The notes under the pieces: generated by a model
Told to the model about the DNA's origin: nothing
Database searches by the model: none
The model's input: the letters and a program-made list of their open reading frames with translations, nothing else
Translations under genes and position numbers: made by a program
Assembly: GCF_001500315.1 (NCBI RefSeq)
Contig: NZ_LLER01000015.1
Span: forward strand, 1 to 64,000
Length of the DNA stretch: 64,000 nucleotides
Direction of reading: 5' to 3'
Source of the DNA: Staphylococcus auricularis
GTDB lineage: Bacteria; Bacillota; Bacilli; Staphylococcales; Staphylococcaceae
Shown here: positions 51,416 through 61,808 of the stretch, piece after piece
How the letters are laid out: every line of letters starts with the position of its first letter
Numbering within the stretch: the first letter of the stretch is position 1

Positions 51416-52732
51416 GTGAGACAATGGACTGCAACCCACCTAGCAAAATTGGCGCGTGTAGCAAGTAAAGCTGTAGGTAAAAAGGGTACAGATTTACCTG
51501 GTCAAGTTGCTAGAAGAGTGGATCAAAATATATTAAGAAATTTAGCGTCGACGGTAGATGATATCGTTTTTATTAGTGGTACAAATGGGAAAACCACAAC
51601 ATCAAATTTAATTGGGCATACATTAAAAGCAAATGACATACCAATTATCCATAATAATGAAGGAGCCAATATGGCAGCGGGCATTACTTCTGCGTTTATT
51701 TTGCAGAATCAGCCGGATACAAAGATCGCAGTCATAGAGATTGATGAAGGCTCTATACCACGTGTATTAAAAGAAATGACACCTTCAATGATGGTCTTTA
51801 CCAATTTCTTCAGAGACCAAATGGACCGTTTTGGTGAAATTGATATCATGGTGAACAACATAGCTGAAGCGATTAAAGATAAAGGAATCAAACTCCTATT
51901 AAATGCTGATGATCCTTTCGTGAGTCGTTTGAAAATAGCAAGTGAAGACCGCGTTTACTATGGTATGAAAGCACGTGCGCATGAATTTGAACAGAGCACG
52001 ATGAATGAAAGCCGTTACTGCCCAAATTGTGGCCGATTATTAGTATATGATTACGTACATTACAACCAACTCGGACACTATCACTGTCAATGTGGTTTTA
52101 AACGTGAACAGCCAACATATGAAGTGAATCGTTTCGACTTATCTCCATTCCTTCAATTGGACGTAGATGAAACCATATTTGATATGAAGATTGCGGGGGA
52201 CTTTAATGCATATAATGCACTCGCGGCTTATACGGTGTTACGTGAATTAGGTCTAAACGATGCATCGATCCGTAAAGGCTTTGAAACATATACTGCAGAT
52301 AACGGACGCATGCAGTATTTCAGTAATGGCACAAAAGAAGCGATGATCAATTTAGCTAAGAATCCTGCAGGTATGAATGCGAGCTTATCCGTCGGTGAGC
52401 AAATTGAAGGTAGTAAAGTCTACGTGATGAGTTTAAACGATAATGCAGCGGATGGCCGTGATACGTCATGGATTTATGACGCAGATTTTGAAAAGCTCTC
52501 TCGTCAAGATATTTCTGCGATTATCGTGACAGGCACACGTGCTGAAGAATTACAGTTGCGACTTAAACTCGCTGAGGTAGAAGTACCCATCATTGTAGAA
52601 AAAGATATTTATAAAGCAACGGCGAAAACGATGGATTACAGTAGTTATACTGTGGCAATCCCTAACTACACATCACTTTCACCGATGTTAGAACAATTGA
52701 ACCGCTCTTTCGAGGAGGTTAAAGACGCATGA
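51416..52732 (+). CDS. murT: Lipid II isoglutaminyl synthase, ligase subunit MurT
   Basis: A 438-aa Mur-ligase-like protein, start GTG with SD AGGAGGG. ATP loop [16 protein letters not shown], zinc ribbon with Cys in CPNCGRLL and CQCGF, and [18 protein letters not shown] near the end (DUF1727). With GatD it amidates the second residue D-Glu of lipid II to iso-Gln, needed for wall cross-linking and for lysozyme and beta-lactam tolerance. It overlaps gatD by 4 nt. Confidence 0.96.
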   Translation: MRQWTATHLAKLARVASKAVGKKGTDLPGQVARRVDQNILRNLASTVDDIVFISGTNGKTTTSNLIGHTLKANDIPIIHNNEGANMAAGITSAFILQNQPDTKIAVIEIDEGSIPRVLKEMTPSMMVFTNFFRDQMDRFGEIDIMVNNIAEAIKDKGIKLLLNADDPFVSRLKIASEDRVYYGMKARAHEFEQSTMNESRYCPNCGRLLVYDYVHYNQLGHYHCQCGFKREQPTYEVNRFDLSPFLQLDVDETIFDMKIAGDFNAYNALAAYTVLRELGLNDASIRKGFETYTADNGRMQYFSNGTKEAMINLAKNPAGMNASLSVGEQIEGSKVYVMSLNDNAADGRDTSWIYDADFEKLSRQDISAIIVTGTRAEELQLRLKLAEVEVPIIVEKDIYKATAKTMDYSSYTVAIPNYTSLSPMLEQLNRSFEEVKDA

Positions 52733-53448
52733 ATGAATTAACTGTCTACCATTTTATGCCAGATAAATTAAACTTATATAGTGATATTGGTAACATCATG
52801 GCGTTAAAACAACGCGCGAAAAAACGTAACATTCAATTGAATGTGGTCGATGTGAACGAAACCAATGGGATTGATTTCGAAGGTTGCGATATTTTCTTCA
52901 TCGGCGGCGGTAGTGATCGAGAACAAAGTCTTGCGACGAAAGAATTAGAGAAGATCAAAATTCCGTTGAAAGCAGCGATTGAAGATGGATTACCTGGATT
53001 AACTGTTTGTGGTGGTTATCAATTCTTAGGAACGAAATATATCACTCCAGATGGCACTGAATTAGAAGGGCTAGGTATTTTAGATTTTTATACAGAATCT
53101 CAAACAGACCGTTTAACAGGAGATATCGTGATTGAAAGTGATACTTTTGGTACAATCGTTGGTTTTGAAAATCACGGTGGCAGAACATATCATCAATTCG
53201 ATACATTAGGTCATGTCACGCATGGTTACGGCAATAATGATCATGATGCGAAAGAGGGTATCCATTATAAAAATTTATTAGGTACGTATCTCCATGGTCC
53301 TATTTTACCGAAAAACCATGAATTAACGGATTATCTACTCAAAGCGGCTTGTGAAAGAAAAGGAATTCCATTTGAGCCTGTAGAACTCGATAATACAGAA
53401 GAAGAAGCGGCTAAAAAAGTGATCGTAGACCGCGTAAGTAAAGGATAA
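52729..53448 (+). CDS. gatD: Lipid II isoglutaminyl synthase, glutaminase subunit GatD
   Basis: A 239-aa class I glutamine amidotransferase-like protein. The nucleophilic Cys is in [12 protein letters not shown] (near residue 94) and the active His is in [22 protein letters not shown] is also conserved. It supplies ammonia to MurT. Its ATG overlaps the murT stop, and GAGGAGG lies inside the murT end. Confidence 0.96.
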   Translation: MNELTVYHFMPDKLNLYSDIGNIMALKQRAKKRNIQLNVVDVNETNGIDFEGCDIFFIGGGSDREQSLATKELEKIKIPLKAAIEDGLPGLTVCGGYQFLGTKYITPDGTELEGLGILDFYTESQTDRLTGDIVIESDTFGTIVGFENHGGRTYHQFDTLGHVTHGYGNNDHDAKEGIHYKNLLGTYLHGPILPKNHELTDYLLKAACERKGIPFEPVELDNTEEEAAKKVIVDRVSKG

Positions 53449-53453
53449 ATGAG

Positions 53454-53494
53454 AAAGCCAGTTTTACCTCGTGTTGGGGTAAAGCTGGCTTTTT
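53454..53494. terminator. murT-gatD terminator
   Basis: AAAGCCAG-TTTTACC pairs with GGTAAA-G-CTGGCTTT around a small loop; T-rich tail. It lies between convergent genes. Confidence 0.82.
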
Positions 53495-53521
53495 GTATGT
53501 GAAGTTATCTCAATTTGTGAT

Positions 53522-54514
53522 TTAGGCATAACGAGAATCCAGGATACGATAAATCAACAGAATTTCATAAATGACGTGGCTCTTAAGTTGGTTGACATCA
53601 AATTCGTCTAAACCTTTAACTGAGCGTTTGAGTACAGAAGCGGCTTGTCGTTCACGCTCGAAGTGTCCGGTAGAAATAATTTCATTGATGCGATTAGATA
53701 TTTTCAAAATCGCTACTTTTTCCTCAGAATTAAACTGAATTTGCGTATCTCTAGGCAAGTAAATAATATTAGACAAATGAGCGATGAGTAAACGATTCGT
53801 TTGTGCTCGCGTTGAAAGCTGGCGTAATTGAATCCATTCATTATCGCGTGATTTATGATAGTTCAATTCATCTTTTTGATAAGACAACAAGGTATCGACC
53901 TTATTATTTAATAATTGTAAGGATTCCAAGCGTTTGTTGGCTTTTTCTGAACGAAATTGACCAAAGATGAGCTGCTGCATGCGCATATTGTAGAGTTGAT
54001 ATAAATTTTCTTCAATTTGTTGCGTCAACTTGATGACCTGATCATAATATTTTGGTGGTAAGATGATAAAGTTTACCAAGCCAGCAGTCACTAGACCAAT
54101 AATCGCAGTGAGTAATCGTGAAAAGAAATTAAACATATAGGCTTCGTGAATACCTGGAATCATAGCCATGGCAGTCAGTGTAGCAACGGTTGTACCGGAT
54201 TGTAAGTTGAGTTTGGTACATAACAATATCGTAAAGGTAGCGCTAAAAGCATAAGAAAGCGGTGAATCGTCACCGAAAATATAAGTGAAGACCACTGCGA
54301 GTAGAGAACCGATGACCGTTGCAGGTAAACGTTGGTAGCCTTTTTTCAAAGATGCCTTAGCTGTCGGTTCAATCGTAACGATTGCTGTTAAAATCGCAAA
54401 TATAGGATTTAAGTTGAGGGATAAACAAAAGAATGCGGTTAATAAGGTTGCTAATCCCGTTTTTAGCGTCCGTGCCCCTATAATGTGTTTGTACCATTTA
54501 TTGTCCATGTTCAT
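53522..54514 (-). CDS. Aromatic acid exporter family (FUSC/DUF939-type) membrane protein
   Basis: A 330-aa protein. The N-terminal half has about six membrane helices in the ArAE pattern (IGARTLKTGLATLLTAFFCL, NPIFAILTAIVTIEPTAKAS with KKGYQRLPATVIGSLLAVVF). The C-terminal half is a long cytoplasmic helical domain (DQVIKLTQQIEENLYQLYNM). Family members are proposed exporters of aromatic acids, but the substrate is not known here. SD AGGAGCTATG... lies before the ATG. It is convergent with gatD. Confidence 0.85.
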   Translation of the reverse strand: MNMDNKWYKHIIGARTLKTGLATLLTAFFCLSLNLNPIFAILTAIVTIEPTAKASLKKGYQRLPATVIGSLLAVVFTYIFGDDSPLSYAFSATFTILLCTKLNLQSGTTVATLTAMAMIPGIHEAYMFNFFSRLLTAIIGLVTAGLVNFIILPPKYYDQVIKLTQQIEENLYQLYNMRMQQLIFGQFRSEKANKRLESLQLLNNKVDTLLSYQKDELNYHKSRDNEWIQLRQLSTRAQTNRLLIAHLSNIIYLPRDTQIQFNSEEKVAILKISNRINEIISTGHFERERQAASVLKRSVKGLDEFDVNQLKSHVIYEILLIYRILDSRYA

Positions 54515-54718
54515 AGCTCCTGCGTGTGCTGTTCTAAGTTTAAAACTTGAGCTGCATACATCTCATTTTTCTTTAATAATAATCGTTCGTTTTGTTTATT
54601 TATTTTAGCACAAAATCATTTTATTTAAAGCGCTTGTTAAAAGGGTATAGATAAATTTAGCGTCCTAACATGGACCTTTACTATAAAAGGATGACGCAAT
54701 TTTTGATATAATACGTAA

Positions 54719-55507
<789 letters not shown>

Positions 55508-55593
55508 TATGAGATCAATCAACACAGGTGAATAACAAACGACTTAAGTAAAAGATTCATTTCATGTAGCTAAGTCTAAAGTAGGAAACTAAA

Positions 55594-55638
55594 ATCGTTC
55601 CGGAGCCTATTCTGTTGGCTTCGGAACCATTTTATAAT
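55594..55638 (+). promoter_or_regulatory. Map terminator hairpin overlapping a candidate vraUTSR promoter
   Basis: GTTCCGGAGCC pairs with GGCTTCGGAAC around a 9-nt loop, then TTTT. TATAAT (55633-55638) lies right at the hairpin end, with only a weak -35 (TTCTGT) 17 bp upstream, as expected for an activator-dependent promoter. The vraU ATG is 28 nt on. ACTTAAGT at 55542-55549 is a possible VraR motif; that is speculative. Confidence 0.45.
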
Positions 55639-55665
55639 GGAACCATTCAACAATGAGGTGGTTTT

Positions 55666-56052
55666 ATGAACGTTTTAGCGAAATACTTAAATAAAATGAC
55701 TGAAAATATATTAAATATGAGCATTAAAGATTATCGTCAATACTTAGATATCAAATTAAGTAGTATTGAAAAATACATAAACTATTTGAATTTAAAGAAA
55801 CAGCACGTTAACGAGATGATTGACAGGCTCACGATTACATTAGAAAATAAATATGTTGAATTCATTGAAACGATGAAGATTAATTTTGCGCAAGAAGTAG
55901 AAAATATTGAAATCAATAATATTAAACAGAAGCTCAATCAAATGGAAGCAGATGTTGCACGTATTGATGCAACGATATCACAACAAACGAAAGAGAAAGC
56001 GACTGCCGAAACTGAGTGTGATTTAATTGAACAAATCTATTTAGTCGCTTAA
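55666..56052 (+). CDS. vraU: VraU, small protein at the head of the vra operon
   Basis: A 128-aa, mostly helical, charged protein with heptad patterns (KLNQMEADVARIDATISQQ), likely coiled coil and cytosolic. It has the position and length of VraU (orf1) in S. aureus, the first gene of vraUTSR. Its role is not settled. SD GAGGTGG lies before the ATG; vraT follows after 17 nt. Confidence 0.85.
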   Translation: MNVLAKYLNKMTENILNMSIKDYRQYLDIKLSSIEKYINYLNLKKQHVNEMIDRLTITLENKYVEFIETMKINFAQEVENIEINNIKQKLNQMEADVARIDATISQQTKEKATAETECDLIEQIYLVA

Positions 56053-56069
56053 TAGAAAGGTGGCGAACA

Positions 56070-56771
56070 ATGACTCACAAATATATATCAACAGAAATGT
56101 TGATTATTTTTACTGCGCTCATGATTATTGCCAATTTTTATTACATCTTTTTTGAGAAAATTGGCTTTTTACTCGTCTTATTATTAGGGTGCATTCTTAC
56201 CTATATCGGATACTTATATTTTCATAAGATCAGAGGGTTATTAGCGTTTTGGATTGGTATGTTACTGATTGCCTTTACCTTGCTGTCGAATAAGTATACG
56301 ATTATTATCTTATTTTTATTCTTACTCGTAGTGATTGTGAGATATTTATTTTATAAATTTAAGCCACTTAAAGTCAACGCGACTGAAGAACCTGTGACGT
56401 CACCTCAATTCATCAAGCAGAAGTGGTTAGGTGAGCAACGCACGCCAGTCTATGTATATAAATGGGAAGATGTACAGATTCAACACGCAATAGGTGAAGT
56501 ACACCTCGATATGACTAAAGCTGCGAATATTAAAGAAAATAATACGATAGTGGTCCGTCATCTCATCGGAAAGGTACAAATTTTTGTGCCGTTTAATTAT
56601 AACGTGAACTTACATTTTGCAGCATTGTTTGGCAAAGTTTTCATTAATGATAAGACATATCGTGTGGAAAATAATCACATACAAGTGCTTGAAGAAACAA
56701 AAAAAGATAATTACGCTGTTAATATTTACGTCTCAACATTAATTGGTGATGTTGAGGTGGTCTATAGATGA
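56070..56771 (+). CDS. vraT: VraT, LiaF-like membrane protein
   Basis: A 233-aa protein (YvqF/LiaF family). About four membrane helices fill residues 8-95, and the C-terminal domain faces the cytosol ([53 protein letters not shown]), as in DUF2154. In S. aureus VraT works with VraS and VraR to sense cell-wall damage. SD AAAGGTGG lies before the ATG; its stop overlaps the vraS ATG. Confidence 0.93.
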   Translation: MTHKYISTEMLIIFTALMIIANFYYIFFEKIGFLLVLLLGCILTYIGYLYFHKIRGLLAFWIGMLLIAFTLLSNKYTIIILFLFLLVVIVRYLFYKFKPLKVNATEEPVTSPQFIKQKWLGEQRTPVYVYKWEDVQIQHAIGEVHLDMTKAANIKENNTIVVRHLIGKVQIFVPFNYNVNLHFAALFGKVFINDKTYRVENNHIQVLEETKKDNYAVNIYVSTLIGDVEVVYR

Positions 56772-57814
56772 ACCACTATATTAGAACCATTGGCTCAATG
56801 TTGATACTCGTTTATAGTGTGTTGATCACGTTTTTGTTCATTGATCGTTTCTTCGTTAATATTATTTATTTTCAAGGCATGTTTTACACACAAATTTTAG
56901 GGATACCTGTCATTTTATTTCTCAATTTGATTATCATTTTGTTATGTATTATCGTCGGGTCTATCTTGGCTTATAAAATTAACGAACAAAATCATTGGTT
57001 ACAAACACAAATTGAACATGCAATCGAAGGCGAAACGGTTGGAATTAATGATCAAAACATCGAACTTTATAATGAAACCATCGCTTTGTACCAAACGTTG
57101 GTACCACTTAACCAAGAATTGCATCGTCTCCGCATGAAAACGCAAAATATGACCAATGAATCGTACAACATGAATGATGTTAAAGTGAAAAAAATCATTG
57201 AAGATGAACGTCAGCGTTTAGCAAGAGAGCTACATGATTCAGTGAGTCAACAACTCTTTGCGGCGAGTATGATGCTCTCAGCGATTAAAGAAACGAAACT
57301 TGAACCTCCATTGGACCAACAAATTCCAACGTTAGAAAAAATGGTTCAAGATTCACAACTAGAAATGCGTGCGCTATTATTACACTTGAGACCACTTGGA
57401 TTGAAAGACAAATCTCTCGGCGAAGGGATTAAAGATTTGGTTACAGATTTACAGCGTAAAGTGCCGATGAAAGTCGCGCATGAAATTGAAGATTTTGAAG
57501 TACCAAAAGGAATAGAAGACCACTTATTCCGAATTACACAAGAAGCGATTTCGAATACGTTACGCCATTCAGAGGGTACGAAGGTGACGGTAGAGTTATT
57601 TAATAAAGTTGACTACTTATTATTACGTATCCAAGATGATGGGAAAGGCTTTAATGTAGATGAAAAAGTAAAACAAAGTTACGGCCTTAAAAATATGAGA
57701 GAACGTGCGTTAGAAATTGGTGCGACATTTCATATCGTGTCATTACCTGACTCAGGTACAAGAATTGAAGTAAAAGCGCCATTGAATAAGGAGGATGAGA
57801 CGGATGCCAATTAA
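56768..57814 (+). CDS. vraS: Sensor histidine kinase VraS
   Basis: A 348-aa NarL-type kinase with two N-terminal membrane helices (about 11-33 and 42-66), a short linker, the HisKA_3 domain with phospho-acceptor His in [20 protein letters not shown], and an ATPase domain ([37 protein letters not shown]). It autophosphorylates upon cell-wall antibiotic stress and passes phosphate to VraR. Overlaps vraT by 4 nt and vraR by 11 nt. Confidence 0.96.
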   Translation: MNHYIRTIGSMLILVYSVLITFLFIDRFFVNIIYFQGMFYTQILGIPVILFLNLIIILLCIIVGSILAYKINEQNHWLQTQIEHAIEGETVGINDQNIELYNETIALYQTLVPLNQELHRLRMKTQNMTNESYNMNDVKVKKIIEDERQRLARELHDSVSQQLFAASMMLSAIKETKLEPPLDQQIPTLEKMVQDSQLEMRALLLHLRPLGLKDKSLGEGIKDLVTDLQRKVPMKVAHEIEDFEVPKGIEDHLFRITQEAISNTLRHSEGTKVTVELFNKVDYLLLRIQDDGKGFNVDEKVKQSYGLKNMRERALEIGATFHIVSLPDSGTRIEVKAPLNKEDETDAN

Positions 57815-58433
57815 AGTATTGTTTGTGGACGATCACGAGATGGTTAGGATCGGTATATCGAGCTATTTATCTACGCAAACAGATATTGAAGTTGTGGGTG
57901 AGGGCGAATCAGGCAAGGATGCGATTGCTAAAGCACATGAACTCAATCCCGACTTAATATTAATGGATCTTGTGATGGAAGATATGGATGGGGTAGAAGC
58001 GACAACACAAATTAAAAAAGACTTTCCGCATATTAAAGTCGTGATGCTGACAAGCTATATTGAAGACAATGAAGTTTATCGTGCGTTAGATGCAGGCGTA
58101 GATAGCTATATTTTAAAAACGACGAGTGCGAGCGGTATTGCTGACGCAATCCGTAAAACCCATCAAGGTGAAGCGGTATTTGAACCCGAAGTGTTAGTGA
58201 AAATGCGTAACCGTATGAAACAACGTGCGGAATTATATGAAATGTTGACCGAACGTGAAATGGAAATACTATTATTAATCGCAAAAGGTTATTCTAACCA
58301 AGAAATTGCAAGTGCTTCCCATATTACGATTAAGACGGTTAAAACCCATGTAAGTAATATATTAAGTAAGCTTGAGGTTCAAGACCGGACGCAAGCCGTC
58401 ATCTACGCATTCCAACACAATTTAATTAATTAA
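57804..58433 (+). CDS. vraR: Response regulator VraR
   Basis: 209 aa from ATG 57804 ([17 protein letters not shown]); the frame also runs slightly further upstream, but this start aligns with S. aureus VraR and has GGAGG nearby. Receiver domain with phospho-Asp in [15 protein letters not shown] (near residue 55), Lys in SYILKTTS, and a C-terminal LuxR/NarL helix-turn-helix ([34 protein letters not shown]). It activates cell-wall stress genes. Confidence 0.97.
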   Translation: MPIKVLFVDDHEMVRIGISSYLSTQTDIEVVGEGESGKDAIAKAHELNPDLILMDLVMEDMDGVEATTQIKKDFPHIKVVMLTSYIEDNEVYRALDAGVDSYILKTTSASGIADAIRKTHQGEAVFEPEVLVKMRNRMKQRAELYEMLTEREMEILLLIAKGYSNQEIASASHITIKTVKTHVSNILSKLEVQDRTQAVIYAFQHNLIN

Positions 58434-58452
58434 ATAACGATAATATGAAATA

Positions 58453-58507
58453 GAGTAGGTGCAACATCTGATGCCATTGATGAGATGTTAAAACCTACTC
58501 CTTTTTT
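58453..58507 (+). terminator. vraUTSR terminator
   Basis: GAGTAGGT...ACCTACTC with an inner pair AACATCT/AGATGTT, followed by T6. Confidence 0.85.
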
Positions 58508-58513
58508 ATTGCG

Positions 58514-59092
58514 TTAATTTTGTGATGTTGTATTTTTGTATCCATCATGTACGAGTTCGAGTTCTCCTGTGCGTGGATCAATAATGAGTCCGTGAACGGG
58601 TACCGATTTATCAAATAATGGGTGATTGATGACTTTATTGACATTGTCTTTGACATTTTCATAAACATCGGTGAAACCTTGTAAAAATTTGCGAATATCT
58701 AATCCAGAGTTCGCTAGGATCGATAACGTGCGATCATCGATTCCTCTTTGTGACATACGTTCTAACACTTCACCGACGTTAAGTTGACCCATGCCGCAAT
58801 CGCGATGTCCCATAATAATGATCTCTTCTGCGCCTAGTGCATAAATCGCGATAAGTAAACTGCGCATTGTTGATCCATAAGGGTGGGTGATCGTCGCACC
58901 TGCATTTTTAACGATTTTTAAATCACCATTATTAAAGCCGAGTGCCTTTGTCGCAAGTTCTTGTAAACGCGTATCCATGCATGTGAAAAGAACTGCTTTT
59001 TTATCTGGGCGTTTACTTGTCTCATATTGTTCGTACATATGGTCGTTTACAAACGTACGATTAAAATCTAGGATATTTTCTAATAATGACAT
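58514..59092 (-). CDS. Beta-class carbonic anhydrase
   Basis: 192 aa from ATG 59092 (MSLLENILDFNRTF), with SD TAGGAG 8 nt upstream; a GTG 9 nt earlier is in frame. Zinc ligands: Cys and Asp in LFTCMDTRL, His and Cys in MGHRDCGM. It hydrates CO2 to bicarbonate. Its convergent partner is vraR. A terminator for the upstream BrkB gene lies directly before it. Confidence 0.9.
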   Translation of the reverse strand: MSLLENILDFNRTFVNDHMYEQYETSKRPDKKAVLFTCMDTRLQELATKALGFNNGDLKIVKNAGATITHPYGSTMRSLLIAIYALGAEEIIIMGHRDCGMGQLNVGEVLERMSQRGIDDRTLSILANSGLDIRKFLQGFTDVYENVKDNVNKVINHPLFDKSVPVHGLIIDPRTGELELVHDGYKNTTSQN

Positions 59093-59115
59093 CTGTTTCA
59101 CTCCTATATTGATTC

Positions 59116-59175
59116 ATATAAAAAGGAGCAAGACAATGAAATCTTTGTATACAATTAGATTTCTGTCTTACTCCT
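59116..59175 (-). terminator. Terminator after the BrkB-family gene
   Basis: On the minus strand GAGTAAGACA...AATCT pairs with AGATTTC...TGTCTTGCTC, with a T5 tail. It ends about 24 nt before the carbonic anhydrase ATG. Confidence 0.7.
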
Positions 59176-59207
59176 CATGAAAGTGACATCTTTCAGCGTG
59201 ACGTCAA

Positions 59208-60383
59208 TTAATTTTGATGTTGTTGATCCGATGAAGCGTCAGACGATGGCTTGTTCGGTTGTGCTTTAGATGAAGTATCACCGTTAGTGTCATCGGCATT
59301 TTCCTTTTGATCTTCTTGCTCAGCGTTTGCTTCTTCTTGCTCTAATTCATGGAATTCTTGTTCCTCAGGTGTACGGCCTCTGACAATTTTACGTTGGTGT
59401 AAAATAGCGTTGATTTCTGCCCCGATGATGAGGATGAAACCAGTGATGTAAAGCCATAACATAAGGATGATGATACCAGCAAGGCTACCGTATGTTTTAT
59501 TGTAGTTTGCAAAGTTAGAAATGTAGAAACTAAATAAGAATGCACCGACTAAGAATAAGACGGTTGAAAAAGCTGCCCCTGGTAATACAGACATAATTTT
59601 AATTTTTACATTAGGTGCTAACGTATATAGCACAATGAATGATACGAATACGATAAGGAACGGCAAGATTACTCTGACAAGGTTGAATAACCATTTCACT
59701 TCGTCACCTAAGCCGAGTGGGCCAAAGATAAAGTCACCAATTACACCGCCAAATGTAGGTAAGATCAATGCAATCGGTAAAACGATAACCATTGCAAGTG
59801 TGAAGAGCACACTAGACAATTTAGAAACGACAAAGTTACGTTTATCCTCAACATCATATGCGACGCTAAAGGCATTCATAATCGCTGTCATCCCATTTGA
59901 TGCGGACCATAATGCCACAATTAAACCGATTGATAATGTACCACCACTGGAGGCGTTAAAGATTTCTTCAATGACGCCTTGGACTTGTTCACTGTACTCT
60001 TGAGGTACGTACTCGATGATCATATCACTAATATCGTGTGGATCTGCCCCTAACATTGGCACGATAGATAGTAAGAAGATCAGCATTGGGAAGAGTGACA
60101 GCATGAAGTAGTATGACAGTTGTGCTGCCATCCCTGAAGCGTCATCTTTACTGATACGGTAAATTAAGTAAGAAAAGAAGTTTGGATTTTTCGTATATTT
60201 CGCAGGTTTATTAATACGAGATACGAAAAATGCCTGATCATCCTTTTTCGGTTCCTTGGATTGGAACTTGGTAGGTTGAATGTATGTACGATCTTTTTCA
60301 ATATGTTTATCTGTGTTGTTGTTTTCTTGTTTATCCTTCATTTCATTAAGAAAATTAGAATTTGAATGCTTGTTTTTCGACAT
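59208..60383 (-). CDS. YihY/BrkB-family membrane protein
   Basis: About 391 aa from the ATG at 60383 (MSKNKHSNSNFL), 7 nt after AAGGAG; a further in-frame ATG exists at 60386, and the frame is open to 60539 without SD. A hydrophilic N-terminus of about 90 residues precedes six membrane helices with the family hallmarks DDASGMAAQLSYYFMLSLFP, ALWSASNGMTAIMNAF and TYGSLAGIIILMLWLYITG. The tail is acidic and Gln/Ser-rich. Family function is unclear (once annotated ribonuclease BN in error). Confidence 0.9.
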   Translation of the reverse strand: MSKNKHSNSNFLNEMKDKQENNNTDKHIEKDRTYIQPTKFQSKEPKKDDQAFFVSRINKPAKYTKNPNFFSYLIYRISKDDASGMAAQLSYYFMLSLFPMLIFLLSIVPMLGADPHDISDMIIEYVPQEYSEQVQGVIEEIFNASSGGTLSIGLIVALWSASNGMTAIMNAFSVAYDVEDKRNFVVSKLSSVLFTLAMVIVLPIALILPTFGGVIGDFIFGPLGLGDEVKWLFNLVRVILPFLIVFVSFIVLYTLAPNVKIKIMSVLPGAAFSTVLFLVGAFLFSFYISNFANYNKTYGSLAGIIILMLWLYITGFILIIGAEINAILHQRKIVRGRTPEEQEFHELEQEEANAEQEDQKENADDTNGDTSSKAQPNKPSSDASSDQQHQN

Positions 60384-60637
60384 CATAAAACTCCTTACAT
60401 ACCGATAAAATGTTAGTACATTTTTTAATATACTGTAAAATCTAACCGAGGTAAACACGTTACGGTAAACTCGTAACATACTTATGGTCTTATACCGCTT
60501 TTTACGTAAAATAAAACAATCTAACAGCCCTTTATGCATAGAAAGTGACTGAAAAGAAGATGAAACGTAACAGAGTAGGGAGTCGTTAAACGATGCAATA
60601 TCATGAAAACCGTGTAAAAAGTACGCGCTTTAGGCAT

Positions 60638-60680
60638 AAAAAAAGCCGCTTGAAGCAAGTCTCATTTCAAGCGGTTTTTA
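60638..60680 (-). terminator. Terminator of the ptpA-ytxH operon
   Basis: AAAAAGCCGCTTGAA and its near-complement TTTCAAGCGGTTTTT form a stem with a 10-nt loop and T/A tracts on both sides; the ytxH stop is 28 nt away. Confidence 0.85.
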
Positions 60681-60707
60681 AATAAGTTTGTGTCCCTTTA
60701 TCTCGGA

Positions 60708-60992
60708 TTAATGATTCAAACGATTGTTTTTACGATCGATGAATGTTGCTTTAGCATCTTTTAAAGATTGTTCTAATTGTGGGTTATTGCGTCTAATTTC
60801 TTCGATCGCATCTTTCCAGTATAGGACTTCGTCTTTAATATCATTAAATTTAGAAGGTTTATTAGAACGGTTACCTTCTTTAATATCTGTAAAGGCTTGT
60901 TTTAAAGATTGGCGTGTAGATTTGTCAGCTAATGTGATTAAGCCACCAACTGCAGCACCAAGTAAAATACCAGGAACTAATTTGTTTTGCAT
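60708..60992 (-). CDS. YtxH domain-containing protein
   Basis: A 94-aa protein with a membrane segment at the start (MQNKLVPGILLGAAVGGLIT) followed by a charged helical tail (STRQSLKQAFTDIKEGNRSN). The YtxH-type Gly-rich TM and coil are typical. It lies 5 nt after ptpA and so belongs to its operon. Function unknown; a general-stress role is known for relatives. Confidence 0.88.
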   Translation of the reverse strand: MQNKLVPGILLGAAVGGLITLADKSTRQSLKQAFTDIKEGNRSNKPSKFNDIKDEVLYWKDAIEEIRRNNPQLEQSLKDAKATFIDRKNNRLNH

Positions 60993-60997
60993 GTTGA

Positions 60998-61462
60998 TTA
61001 CCCCTCTCTTAAATTTGCATCTTTGACGATGTAGTCAATTAAATTATCACATGATGATTGTACCATTTTATAAACACCTTCAAAATTATTTGTATAGTAA
61101 GGGTCTGGCACATCACTTTCTTCCATGTTACTAAATTCTAGCAATTTAAACAATTGTCCTTGAATATTAGGATTAATACGACGGATATTGTCTACGTTGC
61201 TTTGATCCATGGCAATGATGTAATCAAAGTCATCATCTGGTTTGAATAATTCGCTAATCATACCATCAAATGGAATGTCATGTTGCTTTAAAATCTCTTG
61301 TGTCCCTTCGTGAGGTGTTTCGCCTAAGTTCCATTTGCCAGTTCCACGTGATTCGACAACGACATCTTGAATGTTGCGATCTTTCAAGCGTTGTCTCATG
61401 ATTGCTTCAGCCATTGGAGATCGACAAATATTACCTAGACAGACAAAAGCGACTGTTACCAT
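60998..61462 (-). CDS. ptpA: Low-molecular-weight protein tyrosine phosphatase PtpA
   Basis: A 154-aa phosphatase with the P-loop VCLGNICRSPMAEA (Cys and Arg of C(X)5R at residues about 8-14) and the general acid in VPDPYYTNNF. It dephosphorylates tyrosine-phosphorylated proteins; in S. aureus PtpA is secreted in macrophages without a signal peptide. SD GGGGAGG lies before the ATG. It is the first gene of the ptpA-ytxH pair. Confidence 0.94.
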   Translation of the reverse strand: MVTVAFVCLGNICRSPMAEAIMRQRLKDRNIQDVVVESRGTGKWNLGETPHEGTQEILKQHDIPFDGMISELFKPDDDFDYIIAMDQSNVDNIRRINPNIQGQLFKLLEFSNMEESDVPDPYYTNNFEGVYKMVQSSCDNLIDYIVKDANLREG

Positions 61463-61593
61463 TTTTTAACCTCCCCAATTTCCTTATTATGACTATTTTA
61501 TATGTTTTTTCATCATTTCTAAAGGATAAATTCAACAAAAGTTTTATAATAGGGTAATGTTTGATAGAATAAACTGACAAAGGAGTGAAACGA

Positions 61594-61797
61594 ATGGCAT
61601 TAACGAATAAAGAGATGATAACGGAAATCAGATCTCAATTGAATGTAGTCAATCAAGGTTTGATTGATCCAGATAAATTTACACAAGCAAACCAGGAAGA
61701 TATCGAGACGATCCATCAATTTGTTATGTCAAAGCAGTCTTTTACGCCGAGTGAAGTCACAGCCATTGCCAATGAGCTAGGACAATTAAGAGATTAA
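61594..61797 (+). CDS. DUF1128 family protein
   Basis: 67 aa from ATG 61594 (MALTNKEMITEIRSQLNVVN), with SD AAAGGAG; an in-frame GTG at 61585 is less likely. Two helical blocks and the end SEVTAIANELGQLRD are typical of DUF1128. It is 11 nt before ampS and probably in its operon. Function unknown. Confidence 0.88.
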   Translation: MALTNKEMITEIRSQLNVVNQGLIDPDKFTQANQEDIETIHQFVMSKQSFTPSEVTAIANELGQLRD

Positions 61798-61808
61798 GGG
61801 GTGTTAGT

